A stretch of 64,000 nucleotides of DNA from Gavia stellata (lineage: Eukaryota > Chordata > Aves > Gaviiformes > Gaviidae), in contig NC_082600.1 in the NCBI RefSeq assembly GCF_030936135.1, positions 5,956,821-6,020,820 on the forward strand, written 5' to 3'. How positions within the stretch are numbered: the first letter of the stretch is position 1; every line of letters starts with the position of its first letter. The notes beneath the pieces are model-generated. The model was not told the origin of the DNA and made no database searches. It saw only the letters and a program-made list of their open reading frames with translations. Shown here piece after piece: positions 13,601 through 27,000 of this stretch. The position numbers and the translations under genes were made by a program.

Positions 13601-14539
13601 TAGAAAGTTGTTGGAAAGAGGCACAGCTCAGCGTGGCTCTGAGAGGGATGCGGGGCTAGCACCGGCATCTGGTGCCTTTCAGGGGGCGATGCTATGGGTG
13701 GTTTCAGGTTTATAGGACGTTTGCAGCCACGCGGTCACAGGCTGGAGCAGACCATGGGTGTCATGAGTGGGGTCGGTTCTTTAGCAAAGGCTGGGACAAG
13801 GTGTGAAGCCAGCTAAGGGTGTAACAGCAGTCCTGGAGTCGAGGGTATGATCAGCATCAGTTCAATTACTGTTTGGCTGACTAGGGCAGGTAGAAATCCT
13901 GCAAATCTACGAACTAGCAAAACTAGTAACTGGCAAAAGCTCATGTAAAGACGCTGTACTCCTACGTTCAGCAAAGGACTTCTCTCTTCCAACCGGACTG
14001 GGAGGCAAGGTGTCTCAGCAGCGCCTGCCCGTACCCTTGCCCCTGCTGATGTGCAGGGTGTCGCCTGGGTTAGGACAGCAGTACCGAGCCATGGATTTCC
14101 ACTGGTTGCAGGGGCAATATTGAGTGGAGAGGAGACAAGCTTGCAGCACCACGTCTCTAGGTAAAGCACTGCAGCATGTCCAGGTTATATGTGAAGTAGC
14201 TTTTATTACGTATTTCATAATAACGTAAGTTAATGAAAAATTAATGTTTTGCACGTCACAGAATATTTATTCCGATTATTCCTAATATGAGTGTGAACAT
14301 TGGCTTCCTTCAGAAATGAGTTCTCAAAAATGCTGGGAGAGGTCTGAAATGGCTTTCCAAAACCACAACGTCGCCACAAGGTCACTTTATTTTGAAGGTA
14401 AATTGACATGTTCAATTTTGAGATTTAGCTGGAAATAATCAAGATTTGTGTCTTTGAGAATGGCTCTACTTTAGCCAGCAAAAGGAGATAAATGATGTAG
14501 ACTTGGTCTATATTTTAAACCCACGAGTTCAGTAAGACA
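7652..14539. other. Intergenic region between CCDC198 and the SLC35F4 3' end
   Basis: The first several hundred bases (to about 8200) are GC-rich and should contain the CCDC198 5' UTR and promoter; I see no TATA box placed for that start. The rest is unique-looking sequence with scattered open frames under 125 codons. No RNA gene or recognisable transposon was seen. Confidence 0.6.
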
Positions 14540-14759
14540 CAAGATTAAATGGTTTTTATTACAAAACATTTTATTGTAGTTATTTACACCCGTTCCTTCA
14601 TAAGTGTATAAATGTAAACATTTATTATAGATGTATTTCTCTTATCTTACAGTTCATCCCCAGTTCAGAGTAAATGGCATTTTTAAGCATACAAGTAGTG
14701 AGGAAATTTAAGCTATATTCACAGAATATACATCTGCGTGCAGTTGAAGTCCACCAGCC
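14540..14759 (-). terminator. SLC35F4: SLC35F4 proximal 3' UTR with polyadenylation signals
   Basis: Downstream of the stop the minus strand carries AATAAA at 14626-14621, 14575-14570 and 14560-14555. A GT-rich stretch (TTGTGTCTT) follows the last, near 14541-14533. This would make a short 3' UTR of about 200 nt. Longer 3' UTRs using other AT-rich sites further left cannot be excluded. Confidence 0.5.
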
Positions 14760-15001
14760 CTAAGCTAGTGGTATAGACACTGTCCCATTAGCTCTGCTTC
14801 TGCTTCTCGTGTGTACGCTGGAGTCTGTGATGTCGTCGGCATGATCCTCACTTTTCTTCTCTTTCAAGCTGTTGATGAACCTCAGGGTTATTTCATCCCA
14901 TTCCTCAGGGAGCAGCATCAGCAGAAACCCAATGCAAATGATGATGGTGGCTCCCAACCTCACTACGCTGAAGATCATTTTGTGCTTCAACAGATCCACA
15001 G
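14760..15001 (-). CDS. SLC35F4: SLC35F4 coding exon 8 (last membrane segment, C-tail, stop)
   Basis: A 242-nt terminal coding part after the acceptor TTGTTTCTTCTTCACAG. It encodes [20 protein letters not shown] and the rest of the final membrane segment, then [20 protein letters not shown], a charged tail (KKSEDHADD), an Arg/Ser run (TRSRSRANG) and the conserved end TVSIPLA before TAG (14762-14760). The strong match of the C-tail is what distinguishes F4 from F3. Confidence 0.97.
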
Positions 15002-18000
15002 CTGTGAAGAAGAAACAACAATGCCGTCAAACCTGTAGCAGGATGATCTACAGCATCGGACCAGCCTGGCACATCTCCATAACCTGCGTGTTGAACTCTG
15101 GCTGTGATACTGGCCTCGTTGCTCTTCAGTCCTCTAGAGTGACCAGCTCCTTGTGTTCAGAGAATGGCTTTGACCCGTGAGCATGGTACTGGAAGTGCCA
15201 CGTCTCCTCCATGCCTCACTGCCTTTGTGCAGGCTCTGAGGAAGCCTTGTAAGGCTGGTCTAAGCCTCAAGGTTTCCATTTCTGCTCTGAGAGGGAAGGT
15301 ACTTTATGGTAACTCTTCATCTACAGCAGGTTGCATCAGCATAATGTTTCCTTGGGCTACATGGACCAGTGATGGGGAGACAGCAGCATGCAGGTCAGAA
15401 AGCTGGAGTTGATGCCCCAGGCACAGCCTCACAACTCCACAACCACCAACAACAGCAGATCTGAGACCTGCAGCAGTCTCTTGCAGGTACTGACTGTTTT
15501 GCAGCTCTGACCTGCATTCCCCTAAAAAGAGGCGTTTCTTTGAAAACATGCTCAAATACCTGGAGTGGCGAGGCTGAGAGGGTGGAGGAGGAGACTGGAA
15601 GAGCAGGGACAGAGGCTATTCAGCGAGATAGGACTCTGGAGTAAACTTCCACGTATACTCCCTGCCCTGCTGTTGCATGGCAAGTCACCAGCACAGTGCT
15701 GAGCCGCAGCAGCAGCACGCTGACCCCGCCACGTCTCAGCAGCAACCAGCAGCTTTGGGCTGCTGGCTGGGGATCAGCCTGCCTTCTCTGCGTGGTATGG
15801 ACACATCCCATCACTCTCAGAGAAAGGAGGCAAGACAAAAAAAAAGGCTTTCACCAACCGAAACACCCACCATCACCAGGAGCATCCATGGAAGCCGAAG
15901 GAGACTGAACTGCTTTTGAAATATGTGACAACAGATTTTGACCGTTTAGACAATAAACTGCTTCTGCTGTCTGCATGCCCACGTGCTTATTTCTCCACCA
16001 ACAACCACGGTACTTGTACCTGCATTTCCAGGGACGCTGAGCACTGTGCCGATAGAGATCAGAATGGGGTAGGTAAGCACGACGCCAACGTTAACCAGAA
16101 TATTGAAAGCTAGGGAAAAGCAGAGAAAATAACACATGATTACGGGGAAAAACACTAGGGTGAGACTCTTCTCCTCCATCTTGACCCTACAAGTATGATA
16201 TATGCTCAGTATGCAGACCACAATAAGGTAGTTATCACAAAGTGATTGACTTTTATCTTTTTTTTATATATGAGTGTGAAATACGGGGAAGTTCTGCATG
16301 GGGGAAGAGGGAGGGCTGTACGTCCTTTCACAAACTGTAATACCAAGTTTATCACACCCGTATTTCACAGCTTTGTCCAAGCTTTAATCAGATACTAACC
16401 ACCAAGTTTTGCTGCCATAAGCCATCATTTCTCCTCCTACCAGAAGGATGGCGATCCCAGCTTCCCCTTGGCTGAGGCTGTGTTGTCCTTGTCTTAGTAG
16501 GACATTTCATTGATGAAAGGCCCCACACCCCCCCAGCTAAACCACACACCAAAGGTGACAGCAGCAGGAACTCGTACTGTAAAGGACACTAAATACAATT
16601 AGCCGGTGAAGTTAACTGCAGACTAAGCAGACTGGAGAGGGACCATGGTCTTGCTGCCATGTTGAAGCCAAGGTGAAAGCTGACAAAAGTACAAATGTTC
16701 AACACTTAAGTTATGGGTTGAGTTTTTTTTACATGACAGTATTCCCAGCCAGCTCCAATTTCCTTGAGAGACTGAAAGCAAACTGCAAAAACTTCCCTTT
16801 CATACCATTACCTGAGGTGTTCTTCCAGCTCTCGTAGCCAGGGGCTGGTGCTGTGGCAGGACCCCAGGTCACCCGCCATCACCCACCACCCAGTCCTCTT
16901 TTGCTTGAGTCCCCTACGTGAAAGGAGCAGGTTTGTCTGCTCCACAGGGTTGTTCCCTCCTTGTTGGGATCATACACTTGGGTAGATCATTGGGTGGTAA
17001 GTTATCCCTACTTTTTGTCCCTTAGGTGCTCACAGAGCAGCTGCAATTCAGGTTAGAGCACTTTCAAGGTGTTCACAGTATGTCAGCTGTCAGCCCGACC
17101 ACATCTCAGGACGGCTGCGTGGATAGGCTACGTACCAGGCTGCAACATCCTCTTTGTTTCCATTTAATATACTTGTAGTGGAGACAAAAAACCTCTTCAA
17201 TTATGAAATAATAGAGACTTGACTAAAGGAAAGGATGTTGTTGTATCTGGAAATTAAAACACCCCTGGGTGGAATCCAACAGATATTCTGCCTGGCTAGA
17301 GGATACCAATAGTGGCTGTGAAAAAGGGAATGCTGTGGAGGAGCGGAGGGGAGGTGACGACTGCAGGAGCAGAAAAAGCACCAGCCTTTGCAGGCTAATG
17401 CAAAGCTGTGCGAGCTCTGCCCAGAGCCCTGTAGCACCCACAGAAAGGTGCCCCAGCGCTGTGGGTCCCCGTGTCAGTGCACACCCCCCCCACAGAGCAT
17501 GCCAGGAACTATTGGGTACACACAGCCCTTTGAAATTGGATTGATAGCAATCCAGCTGTGCCAGAGACAGTGAAATACCAATGAAACTACAGTAGAAGCG
17601 TAAAAATGACAAGTAGACAATTAGTATGACTGCTTCATGTTTATTCTCTGCTGTTAATATTAGTATTAAGGCTTCTTATGAAAAGTATGAATATTTTCTC
17701 AAGAAGTACCTGTCTGCACTGGGATCAGACTTCACCTGTGAGAGAGCTCTGCTCCTTAAGGGAGGGGAATTGTTTGTGCCTGAGGCTAATTTTGTGTTGG
17801 GGGAGAGGAGAAGAGCTAGGAAAATGAGTAAATTTTTTTATCACATACCTAACCAGAGGCCAGCTACTCCACACAGGTAACCCCACGGCACAGCAGAGAA
17901 GGGGGACCAGTACTCCACTTTCGTAAAATACAGTATGATCGGGGTAACGGAGATGAAAATTAAATTGAAGAAGCCCACAGTAGAAACAAAATGAGCCGCT

Positions 18001-21000
18001 TCCCCAAAGTTCGCACTTCCAAGAAACATTTTGAACAAAACCTGCGAAGGAGAGGAGAGAAGAGGGTTTTAGGCTCCATGCCTGTCATGGGAAGCAAAGT
18101 CCTCCTGCAGAGTTCTCCGCTCCCTTGGGGAGAGCTGGGCATGGGACAGCCCTGACCAGGACAGTGTGCCACAACCTGGCCCTTTCCTAAAGAACATTTG
18201 CAAGGAGAACTTTGGTCTGATTCCTGCCCTTCCTGCACTTTAGCACAGAGGGGGATACCATGTTATTACAGTGGGGATGGTTGCATCTGTACAACGCTTA
18301 ACACAAAAAGCCGTAACGAGTGAGTGTAACTAAGAACCCAAAAACAACACTGTTCATGCAATGAAAGTTACAGGATTTGGGCTGTGCTCGGCACTGTTAG
18401 GATTTGTGAGGGGACTCCAGTGACTTCCACAGCATGAACCTGCTATGAGAGGAAAGCCTAGCCTGGAGGGACTTGCTTCAGATTCACAGGCAGCACAAGC
18501 CTCATAGAGAATTTGTCCTGCACCAGCCTAAATTCATGCACTTCGAGTGACTTGCGAATGGTCACAACACATTGACAGGACAAGAGGAAATGGCGTCAAG
18601 TTGCGCCAGGGGAGATTCAGACTCGATATTAGGGAAAATTTCTTTACTGAGAGAGTGGTAACACAGTGGAATAGACTGCCCAGGGAGGTGGTGGAGTCAC
18701 CCTCCCTGGAGGTATTCAAGGAGCGTGTGGACGTGGCATTGTGGGACGTGGCTTGATGGGCATGGTGGTGTGTTTTTTTTGTTTGTGTGGTGTTGTTTGT
18801 TTGGGGTTTTTTTGGGTTTTTTTTGGGTTTTTTTGTAATGGTTGGACTTGATGATCTTACAGGTCTTTTCCAACCTTAGTGATTCTGTGATTTATCAGCG
18901 AGACAAGCAAAGTCTAAAGCTGGGAGGCAACTTCTCATCCTACTACAACTAACTCCAAACATCTGCTCTTTACACGCATTTCACCCTCCCCGAGCTGACA
19001 AAAAAATACAGCCACCTTCAGCCCAACCCGTTTCTAACTCAGACACGTGCCTGCCTTCATCCCTCACCTTCAAGAGCAGCCACTACTTTCAAGCAGGGGG
19101 CAAAGCCCTGTGTGTCTCTAACGCATCGCCTGCACCAGGCACACACAGGGGCTTCGAGCCCAGAACGAGTGCAGAATGCGTAAGAGAGCTGCAGTGCAGA
19201 CCAGGGATGAGCCATCCGTCCCCGCTCGGGGAAAGCGGCACTACCCGCATTCAGGCTCTCCTCCCTGCTGCATATGGCAAGCTCCTTTGAAATCGGGTCG
19301 ATAAACTGATAAACTGCGGTGGCAGGAAGTGATTAAAATGTGATCCTAAACTCCTTGCAGCATAGTAATGGAGATTTCATCAAAGGCTCATAAAGCAAAG
19401 TCATTCTGAATATTTGGCAGCTAACAACTAATTACCGTCATAGTAGATTTCCTGACAACACCTGGTCACAATATGAATGATGCAGGAGGGATGAATAAAA
19501 TAAAACATTTATTCTGTAGTGATACACCTTGTACTTGTGCATTTTTAACATCCAATGTTAAAGAATATAAGCATACTAACAAACAGTTATGACCTACCTT
19601 ATACAATGCAGATGTAGAGGCTGATCCAACAGCATATGCTACCCCGATAATTGAATCACCCTGGAAACCATCTGCATATGCCATCATTACGATTCCTGTG
19701 ATCGCCATTATTGCTGCAACTATCTGCACGGACAAAGCAAAGCAATGTAAAGCTCAGTGCAATTTCATTACCTAGAAAGAGATTATCACTGTGTGGGGTT
19801 TTAATGAGGGTCACTAGCTACTTTATCTGACTCGAAGCTTTCTTGCTTTCCCTTAAATAGGGAAAATTATGTACGGTTGGGAGAGATGTAAAACATAATG
19901 AAAGTGTAAGCACTGATAGTGATATGGATCTATAGCACTGCAAATTCTCCTGGGAGCTACTGACAGAACATCCATCATTAAGTATTTTTATAAGCTAAAC
20001 ATCCACTCTGGAGATATGACTCCAAGATCAAGAAATTTTAAGACATTACACTCTACTATACAACAAGACAAATGTTTAGTAACGCCACCAATTTGACTTG
20101 AAATGCAGACATTTAGATGGCCAGTCTTCCTGGACATCACTCCAGGAGAATGACCCCTGTATTGTGGAATATCAGTGTACCACTGGGTGCTCTTCCAGGC
20201 TGCTCCAGCTGTGCATGGTGTTTCCTAACAACCCCGCCAGCTTTCTTGGACAGACATGACCAAATTTCTTTATGAAGCCTTTACCTTTGTGCTTATGTTT
20301 TTGGCCTCATTTGAAAATCTCAGACAGAGCTTCTAAGGAGCTTCCAAGATAAAGAACAGAAATAATTAACTACACCATATCTGAAATCCTGGGTCTTGGC
20401 TCCAAGGACCCCGGTGGTAAGGATCCTGACATGTTTTATTCTTTGAAAAACTCCCCCTTTCTACCTAATTGCCCTCAGCAGGCAAATACAGAGTCTGAAT
20501 TTTGAACACAGTGAATACCTAGCTTCCATGGACTGCAGAGGAAAATGTGTTTCCTCAGACCTGTGGAAAATCACAGCCTCATTTCTGAAAGATAGGGATT
20601 TTTAATAGAGGTTTTTTAAAAAATCAGTATTACAGTAAACATTTTATCCTTATAAAAAGGCTGTTCACATACTAGAGCTGGCTGTAGAGCAGAAGATGCA
20701 CAAATGCAGATACCCAAAGCTGGCTGTTACAGAATCATCAGCAGCATTTAAAGTTCAGACCCGTTTTCTATTCCCAGATACCCATTGAATCACCTAACTC
20801 CCCAGTGGATAGGCAACGCAGGCTCTCCCCATTCATACAAAGGAAGAAACGAATGCAGTTCACCTCGACAGCGCTAACTGCTACAAACACAGCCACATCG
20901 ACTGGCTCCCAAACTCAACCACTGAGCCAGGCAGGGCTTTTTACCTTCTTGCTCCTGCAGCTCTGGTACAACTCCTGAGCCAACACCAATGTGAGATGGA

Positions 21001-24000
21001 CATTTGCTTCCTGGAAAACCTCATTAAACTTCATTTAAGAAATCCTTCCTACTAGACAAACCTAAGCTTCACACACTTCACAGCACAGACTTTAAAGGCG
21101 TCTTGATCAAACCACGTGCTCTTTTGTAGAGAAGCCTGACTTTCAGATCTCATATAGTTTTACCAAGAGTCCCAGAAAACCCACTGATACTCGTATAGAG
21201 CAGATGTGAGCCAGACTGAGGCAATAAGCACAAAAATCCCACTGAACAATTTCAACAGAGCCAGTCAGTAGAGCAAAACCATGTGGGACACACGGACACA
21301 TGCCTGACTCAGGTAAAGGTGTCCACAGATGGGACACAACGGGGAACCAAGAATCAGCTCCCAGGGTGGAGCCAATCTCTGAGACCAGAGGTAAAAATGT
21401 TATTGCTCCTAAATCCCATTGGTATCTAGGCCAATAGCTTCACTGGAGGACTCATCTGGGTGCAGCTTTAAGTAAGTACTTCCCTCTCACCATTAGCCCT
21501 ATTTTACCAGTAACTGAGGCACACAGGTATCTCCATCTCATTGCAGTCGCAGTGCCGAAGGCAGAGTCACAAACCACAGTGCATGTCTATATCCCACCTT
21601 ACTTCTATTTAAAACATCCAAGCTCCGAGCTCCAGTTCAACAAAGCTGCCTAGCTGTCACCTAAACCTGAAGATAGATACTGTTGATACCTCCAAACTGA
21701 CCATGAAATGGCACTTGAAATCCAGGTCCCCCAACTTAGTGACAAGGGCTGGAGTCACATACGTACTCACAGTCTCTCAGGTGTAGTGCAATGGGTCAAT
21801 GAGATCTGGAAGGGCTTTAGCAAGAGGGGACCACGCGGCTTCCCTCTCCTCCTTCCCAGAATAACACATCCCAGCAGTCAGGCCATCCTGGGAGGAGGGC
21901 TTGAGTCCCTTCATCCAGAGGAGGGACATGGATCCAAGAGTGCCGTCTCTGGACTCAGGGCTCTCACTGGCGAGCTGCTGAGGAGGAGGACAGGGGAGCG
22001 TTGCACTTTCCAGTGCCTAAGTGGGAATCTGGCCTTCACTCCTTCAGTGAGCTGGAGTGCTGGAAGACATTACCCTCTGCTGTTCACCCTGCTGAAAAGT
22101 CAGGGCACATCTGGAACAGGACGCACACACCATCAGCCAAGATGCAGCAATGCTTATTTTGGTCCCTGAGCTTACATCTACCCAAGTGCCTGTGAGCAAA
22201 ACAAAGTTAAATTCTCTTAGAAGAATGAGTTTCAGCCCCGTTCAGCGGTAACGGTCCCTCCAGAGCTTCCCCCTCCTGCCTTTACTTTAGTGAGGAGTTA
22301 GTAATATACTTGTGTAGCACTGCTGTTCTCCTTACAGCTTATCCTAGGATACAAATACCACAAAAGTCCAGCCTTGAAGCAATGCAGAATTACCCCCAGG
22401 ACCTCTCAGACTTTAGCACAGCCCCTCCCATCAGCTTCCAGAAGATGCCCCTTGCCCGGCTACACCGCCTGGCTGGTTTCATCTCAGGCTGCACTATACA
22501 TCTTGCCTTGCACATAAATTCAGATGTAGCATTTCAGCTGTCAGCTGGAATACTTCAGCTGTAATATTTCAAGCAATGTCTCCCAAAAGGCAAAATAGAA
22601 AAGTCCAATGTAGTTATCCCCTTCTTCAAAGGGAAAGGATCAAGATTTAACTCAGTGCACTCATTGCTCAGATCCAGCGAGTCCTTTTCTTGTATTGGTG
22701 GAAATGAGGAGATCCATCATCTCCAACAGGAGATTTTTCCTATTGGGAGAAACATCTTCCCAGTCTGACTACACCAAATTTATTGAGAGCCCATTTCCTA
22801 ATTTAATCAAATATTTAGAAAGCCAAGCACTTTTTTTTTTTCTGAAACAACTAAAATGATGGACACATATGGAGCAGCATCTCATGAGACGTTAGAGAAA
22901 TAAGACCTGACACTAGAAAACAGTGAGAACATTACTTAAGTTTCATGTTCAAAGCTCTTCCTGCAAATTGTACACCACTGCATTAGCACAGTTGACCTCT
23001 GCCTAGCAATTGTCGTGTATTTGCTTTAGAAACCCAAGAGCACATCCTGCAGGCTTCTGTAAGCTGACAAGAAGCAGCAAGGTCATAGTGAAGCAAAGCT
23101 GGTTGTTGTAGCTGACAGCTCGTTAAACAATGCTTTTAATTAACAGAAGAGGGTAGTAACTTTCTTTTGGAGCCTCTGAGGTAAGCAATGAAATTAGCCT
23201 GCCTCTGCCTGCCCCCCCTCCCCCAGAAGAGAACAAGGCCAACCAACATTTTTACTCAGGAACATTTTTTCGCATGGGGAGCACAGCAGTAAATGAGGTG
23301 CTGTAGTAAAGAAACCTGCCTCCAGACTACAGCTAACCTTTTTTTGGGGGAAAAATGTCCCCAAACCACTTCACACCTACCTAATAAGCATTAATTCAAC
23401 TTCTCAGATGAAACACAACCAAGGGCTCGAACATGCAAATGTTTAAGCACATGGCTAAATCTAAGCAACACAAGCCAAAAGAGCTACTCAAATACATGAA
23501 GTCTTTTAAATATTTGTGCTTGCTCTGAGCCAAAGCTGTCTGGGCTTCCGGAAGTCCCAGTGTAACACAGATACATTATTAATTTGTGAGAAGTTCAGAA
23601 ATGTCCAAGTAAAGAAGATTACAGTGCAGCAGGGCTTGTGCTGTTCCCTTGTGCAGGGCAGTAGGTACTTCAAGGTACCCAAGGTCTACCTGCACTAGTT
23701 TTATAGGTCAATAGCTATATAGTCATTGCTGTATATGTCCTTACTATATGAATACTCTTACTCCAGCTGGTGTTTTTCTCTCCTGGGTTGGGTGCAAACT
23801 CCTTCCTACGCTACAGCATCACCACTGAGGGCACGTGGCTCTTGCTGCACAACACACACTCCGGGTAGCTCAAACGCAGCCAGGGCAGCTGGACCTCTGC
23901 ATGGAGCCCCCGGTAGCACTTCTACAGCTAGTCAACACTTCCACGGGCAAGATTATGCCATACCATAAGGTGGCCATCAAGACAGGTTTGTCTTTAGACA

Positions 24001-27000
24001 GCCCATCTGAAAATCCAGCCCCCCAGCCCGGCCGGCGGCTGCTTTCTGGGGTGTGCGGGAGCGGTGTGCCGGCACGCAGGCGAGGGATCGGAGAGCCGTC
24101 AGGCAGCCGGCCGTGTGGCTCCCACGCGCCCACGGGCATCTGCAGGCAGTTCGGAGACTGCCTGCAGCAACACCAGGCGCACAGGGAGCTGGTGATGCTG
24201 GAAATCTGCTGCAGAGCCACCGAGCCTTGACAGCTGCTGGTGCTCAAGCCCAGGCGGATGAAAGCTGTCTCGGGTACACAGGCACCGGCTGCATCCCCAC
24301 CTCCGATGCGCCGCAGACGTGCCCGATGGCTCTGAAGCTCTGAAAGAGCTGCTAGGAGCTGAAGTCCTTTGTAAAACTGGCTGTGCTCCTGGGTGCTGAG
24401 CGCTTTTGCAAAAACGCTGGCTCAGAGTATACGGTTAAGCTCTTATTTCTTTTCATCCCCTTACTGTCCAAATAACCTAATTACACCTGCTCTCTGAGAG
24501 GCTGGGGGGTGAAAGCAGTAGAGGTATTCACAAAAGGCTGGGTCCGTGCTGCTTTGTCGTATTTTAGTTCTCAAACACTCTCCAGCGTGGTTATTAACAT
24601 CATTAAGTGTTATGCTGGCAGGAGGGCTGCTGGAAAATGCTGCTAATTACTTTTCCAGCACTGTCCTTCCAGAATCTGCCAGTTAGAAGCAAAAGCAGTT
24701 TCTTTTATGTGCAGGAGTTGCTGTTCACTTCTTCTGCCACGTTTTTCTTGTGCAAACCTCACGATGTTTACAGCATTAATACTAATGCATATTTATAGCA
24801 ACCATTTTCCTTAGTCAGTGAAAAATAACTAATAACTGAAAATAGCTTTAGTTTTTCTCATCTAGGTTTCTTTAAGAGAATAGGCTAGAAAAATACAATA
24901 GCTGTGTTTACTCTTCTAGAAAGAGGTTGCTTTTAGACAAGAATTAGCTTAAAGGGATCAAAATTTGCTATTTTTTTCAGCTAGACTCAGTATCATCTTA
25001 CACAAGTGAGTAATAACAGCTGGAAGGTGAGATGATCAAGGGCCAGAGGAGGGAACTACAGGCTCAGAAATTACCATTCCTGTTTGTTTCCGTAGAAAAG
25101 AACTGAGGATTTCAAACCCTGCTCAGCCAGTCATCAGCAGGCTGAGGGTAGGTCACAATCACCTGATGCTTCTGTATTTTAAATAGTATATGAAATAAAT
25201 ATACAGGTGTCTGGCTTCAGCACTGCAAAATGAAATGTCCGCATCCTTACCTTCAAGGGCACTATGGCTGAGGTCTGTGAAACACGGGTTCACCTCCTTG
25301 ACTTTGCCTGGTCTGGACAGACCCTCCACTGGGCCAGTCCAACAAAACCCTCCTGGCAGATCCCTACCCAAGAGGTCACTTGTGTGACGGCACGCATGTC
25401 TTGAGGTGCTCAGGCCCCGTGCCATTACTAATTGCCAGCCAGCCCTGTCTCACCGGGAAATTAGAGGAACTCTCTTACTTCAAACCCCAAGCACAGTGCT
25501 CTCTTCAGTGTGCGGGTGGCTGCTCCAAGAGCTAGATCAGATGCCTGTGAAACAGGCATGCCTTTTCATTTCTCAACCCTTCTAGCACATTGTGTACGTG
25601 AAATTACAGGAAACGTGCTTGCTTTCCCCCAGATCCAGGCGCACATCATTTTGCTCAAGCTCTTTTTTTTCTTTTTGCAGGGTCCATATTACCGCCAGTG
25701 AGTCCTAACACTTTAGTGCAAAATACACCTTCATGCAAAACAGTTGCTGTCCCTTTTAATCTATATTTGGCACATGTGTATGCATTTATGTGTATGTAAA
25801 ATAGGGTGGCATAAGAAAAATACATTACATATTGAAAACAGCTATCTACCCAAACAAGGAATAAAATTGCTTTGCTTAGAACCTAAACATTTATCACTAA
25901 GTTTAAAATAAAATTGACTGTACTTCAGCACTGTAACCCAAGACAGAGTAGATTTATATGAAACTGGAAGTCCTCCTATTCTAATTCATCAGATTATACT
26001 TAGCTGTAATAGCTTCTTGAAATTCCCACATCGTATTACCTCTGGAGTCTGAGATCTCTAAGTGATCTTCAGGCTTAGGTTTGCATCATAAAATTAAATG
26101 AGAAATGGTTTCATGGTATATACATACCATAATGCAGCAGTAGTATGGCAGCAGAACAGTTTATGGATTTAAGGGCAATTATGAAAACAAGAGAGAGTTG
26201 AAAATCAAGCATGTTATTACCCTTGCTCCCATGAACCTGTCTTTCAGCACAATCCAAGAAAGCAAGAAGACAAAAGCTTTGTTACAACAGAATAGGGCGG
26301 AGACGTCTGTGGCTGTCAGCTTCTTTAAAGCCAGTAAATACAGGTAGTTAGTCAAAGTCCACAGAATAGAAAAGGGAGCAGTCCTTTTAAGAAAGAGTTT
26401 CAGCGTCAGACCATCTTCACCAAAAATCCGACTGCATTCCCTATGAAAAGAAGAGAGTTTAAAACTCAGCTGGGATTTTCCTTAGCATTCACTCCAGCAC
26501 AACAAAGATTCATGAGACTTTTATTGCATTCAATTAAGTGCTTTTCCTAATTACTCTGCACACCCATAAGAATCTATTGTTTGAGAAAATAACCTACAAT
26601 CTTCTTAAAACAGCAATTTTGCAAATAGAAAAGAAGTAACTTACCTGGAATACTCACACTCTATGCAACAATAATCCCAGGGACTCACACACAGAAATGA
26701 AGGTTTTCTATAATGCACCGACAGTTCTCAGGCTCTGCCTTCAAGGCCATGAACAGAGGGCTTATAACTGCAATTTTTTTTCTCTGTAGCTTGACAATTT
26801 TTTCTTCCTTTGCTCCAAAACCTGGTTTTATTCTTAGTGAAATATATTCTCACGTATGGCCAAGTAAGCTTTAAGAATTGCCTAAAGATACTCAAAAAAT
26901 ACTGCCAGACACATCACCATGGTGGGAAAGTGAGCCACCAGCCAGTGCGACTGAGCCACTCAAAGAAGAGTGTAAGAAAAGAAAGGAAAGGGGAGGGAAG

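Larger units (their letters stand above)
16110..19597 (-). other. SLC35F4 introns 5 (18042-19597) and 6 (16110-17848)
   Basis: Two short GT-AG introns flanking exon 6. Intron 5 contains the best CR1 copy of the window (18547-18893). Intron 6 shows no recognisable element. Intron 7 (15002-16019), to the left of exon 7, is also featureless apart from antisense open frames. Confidence 0.8.

Noticed and set aside
14811..15180. Plus-strand open frames at 14811-15038 and 14872-15180
   Set aside because: They are antisense to the well-supported last exon of SLC35F4.
21708..22169. 153-codon plus-strand frame in SLC35F4 intron 4
   Set aside because: The longest intronic plus frame, but no domain or codon signature was seen, and GC-rich sequence lengthens chance frames.
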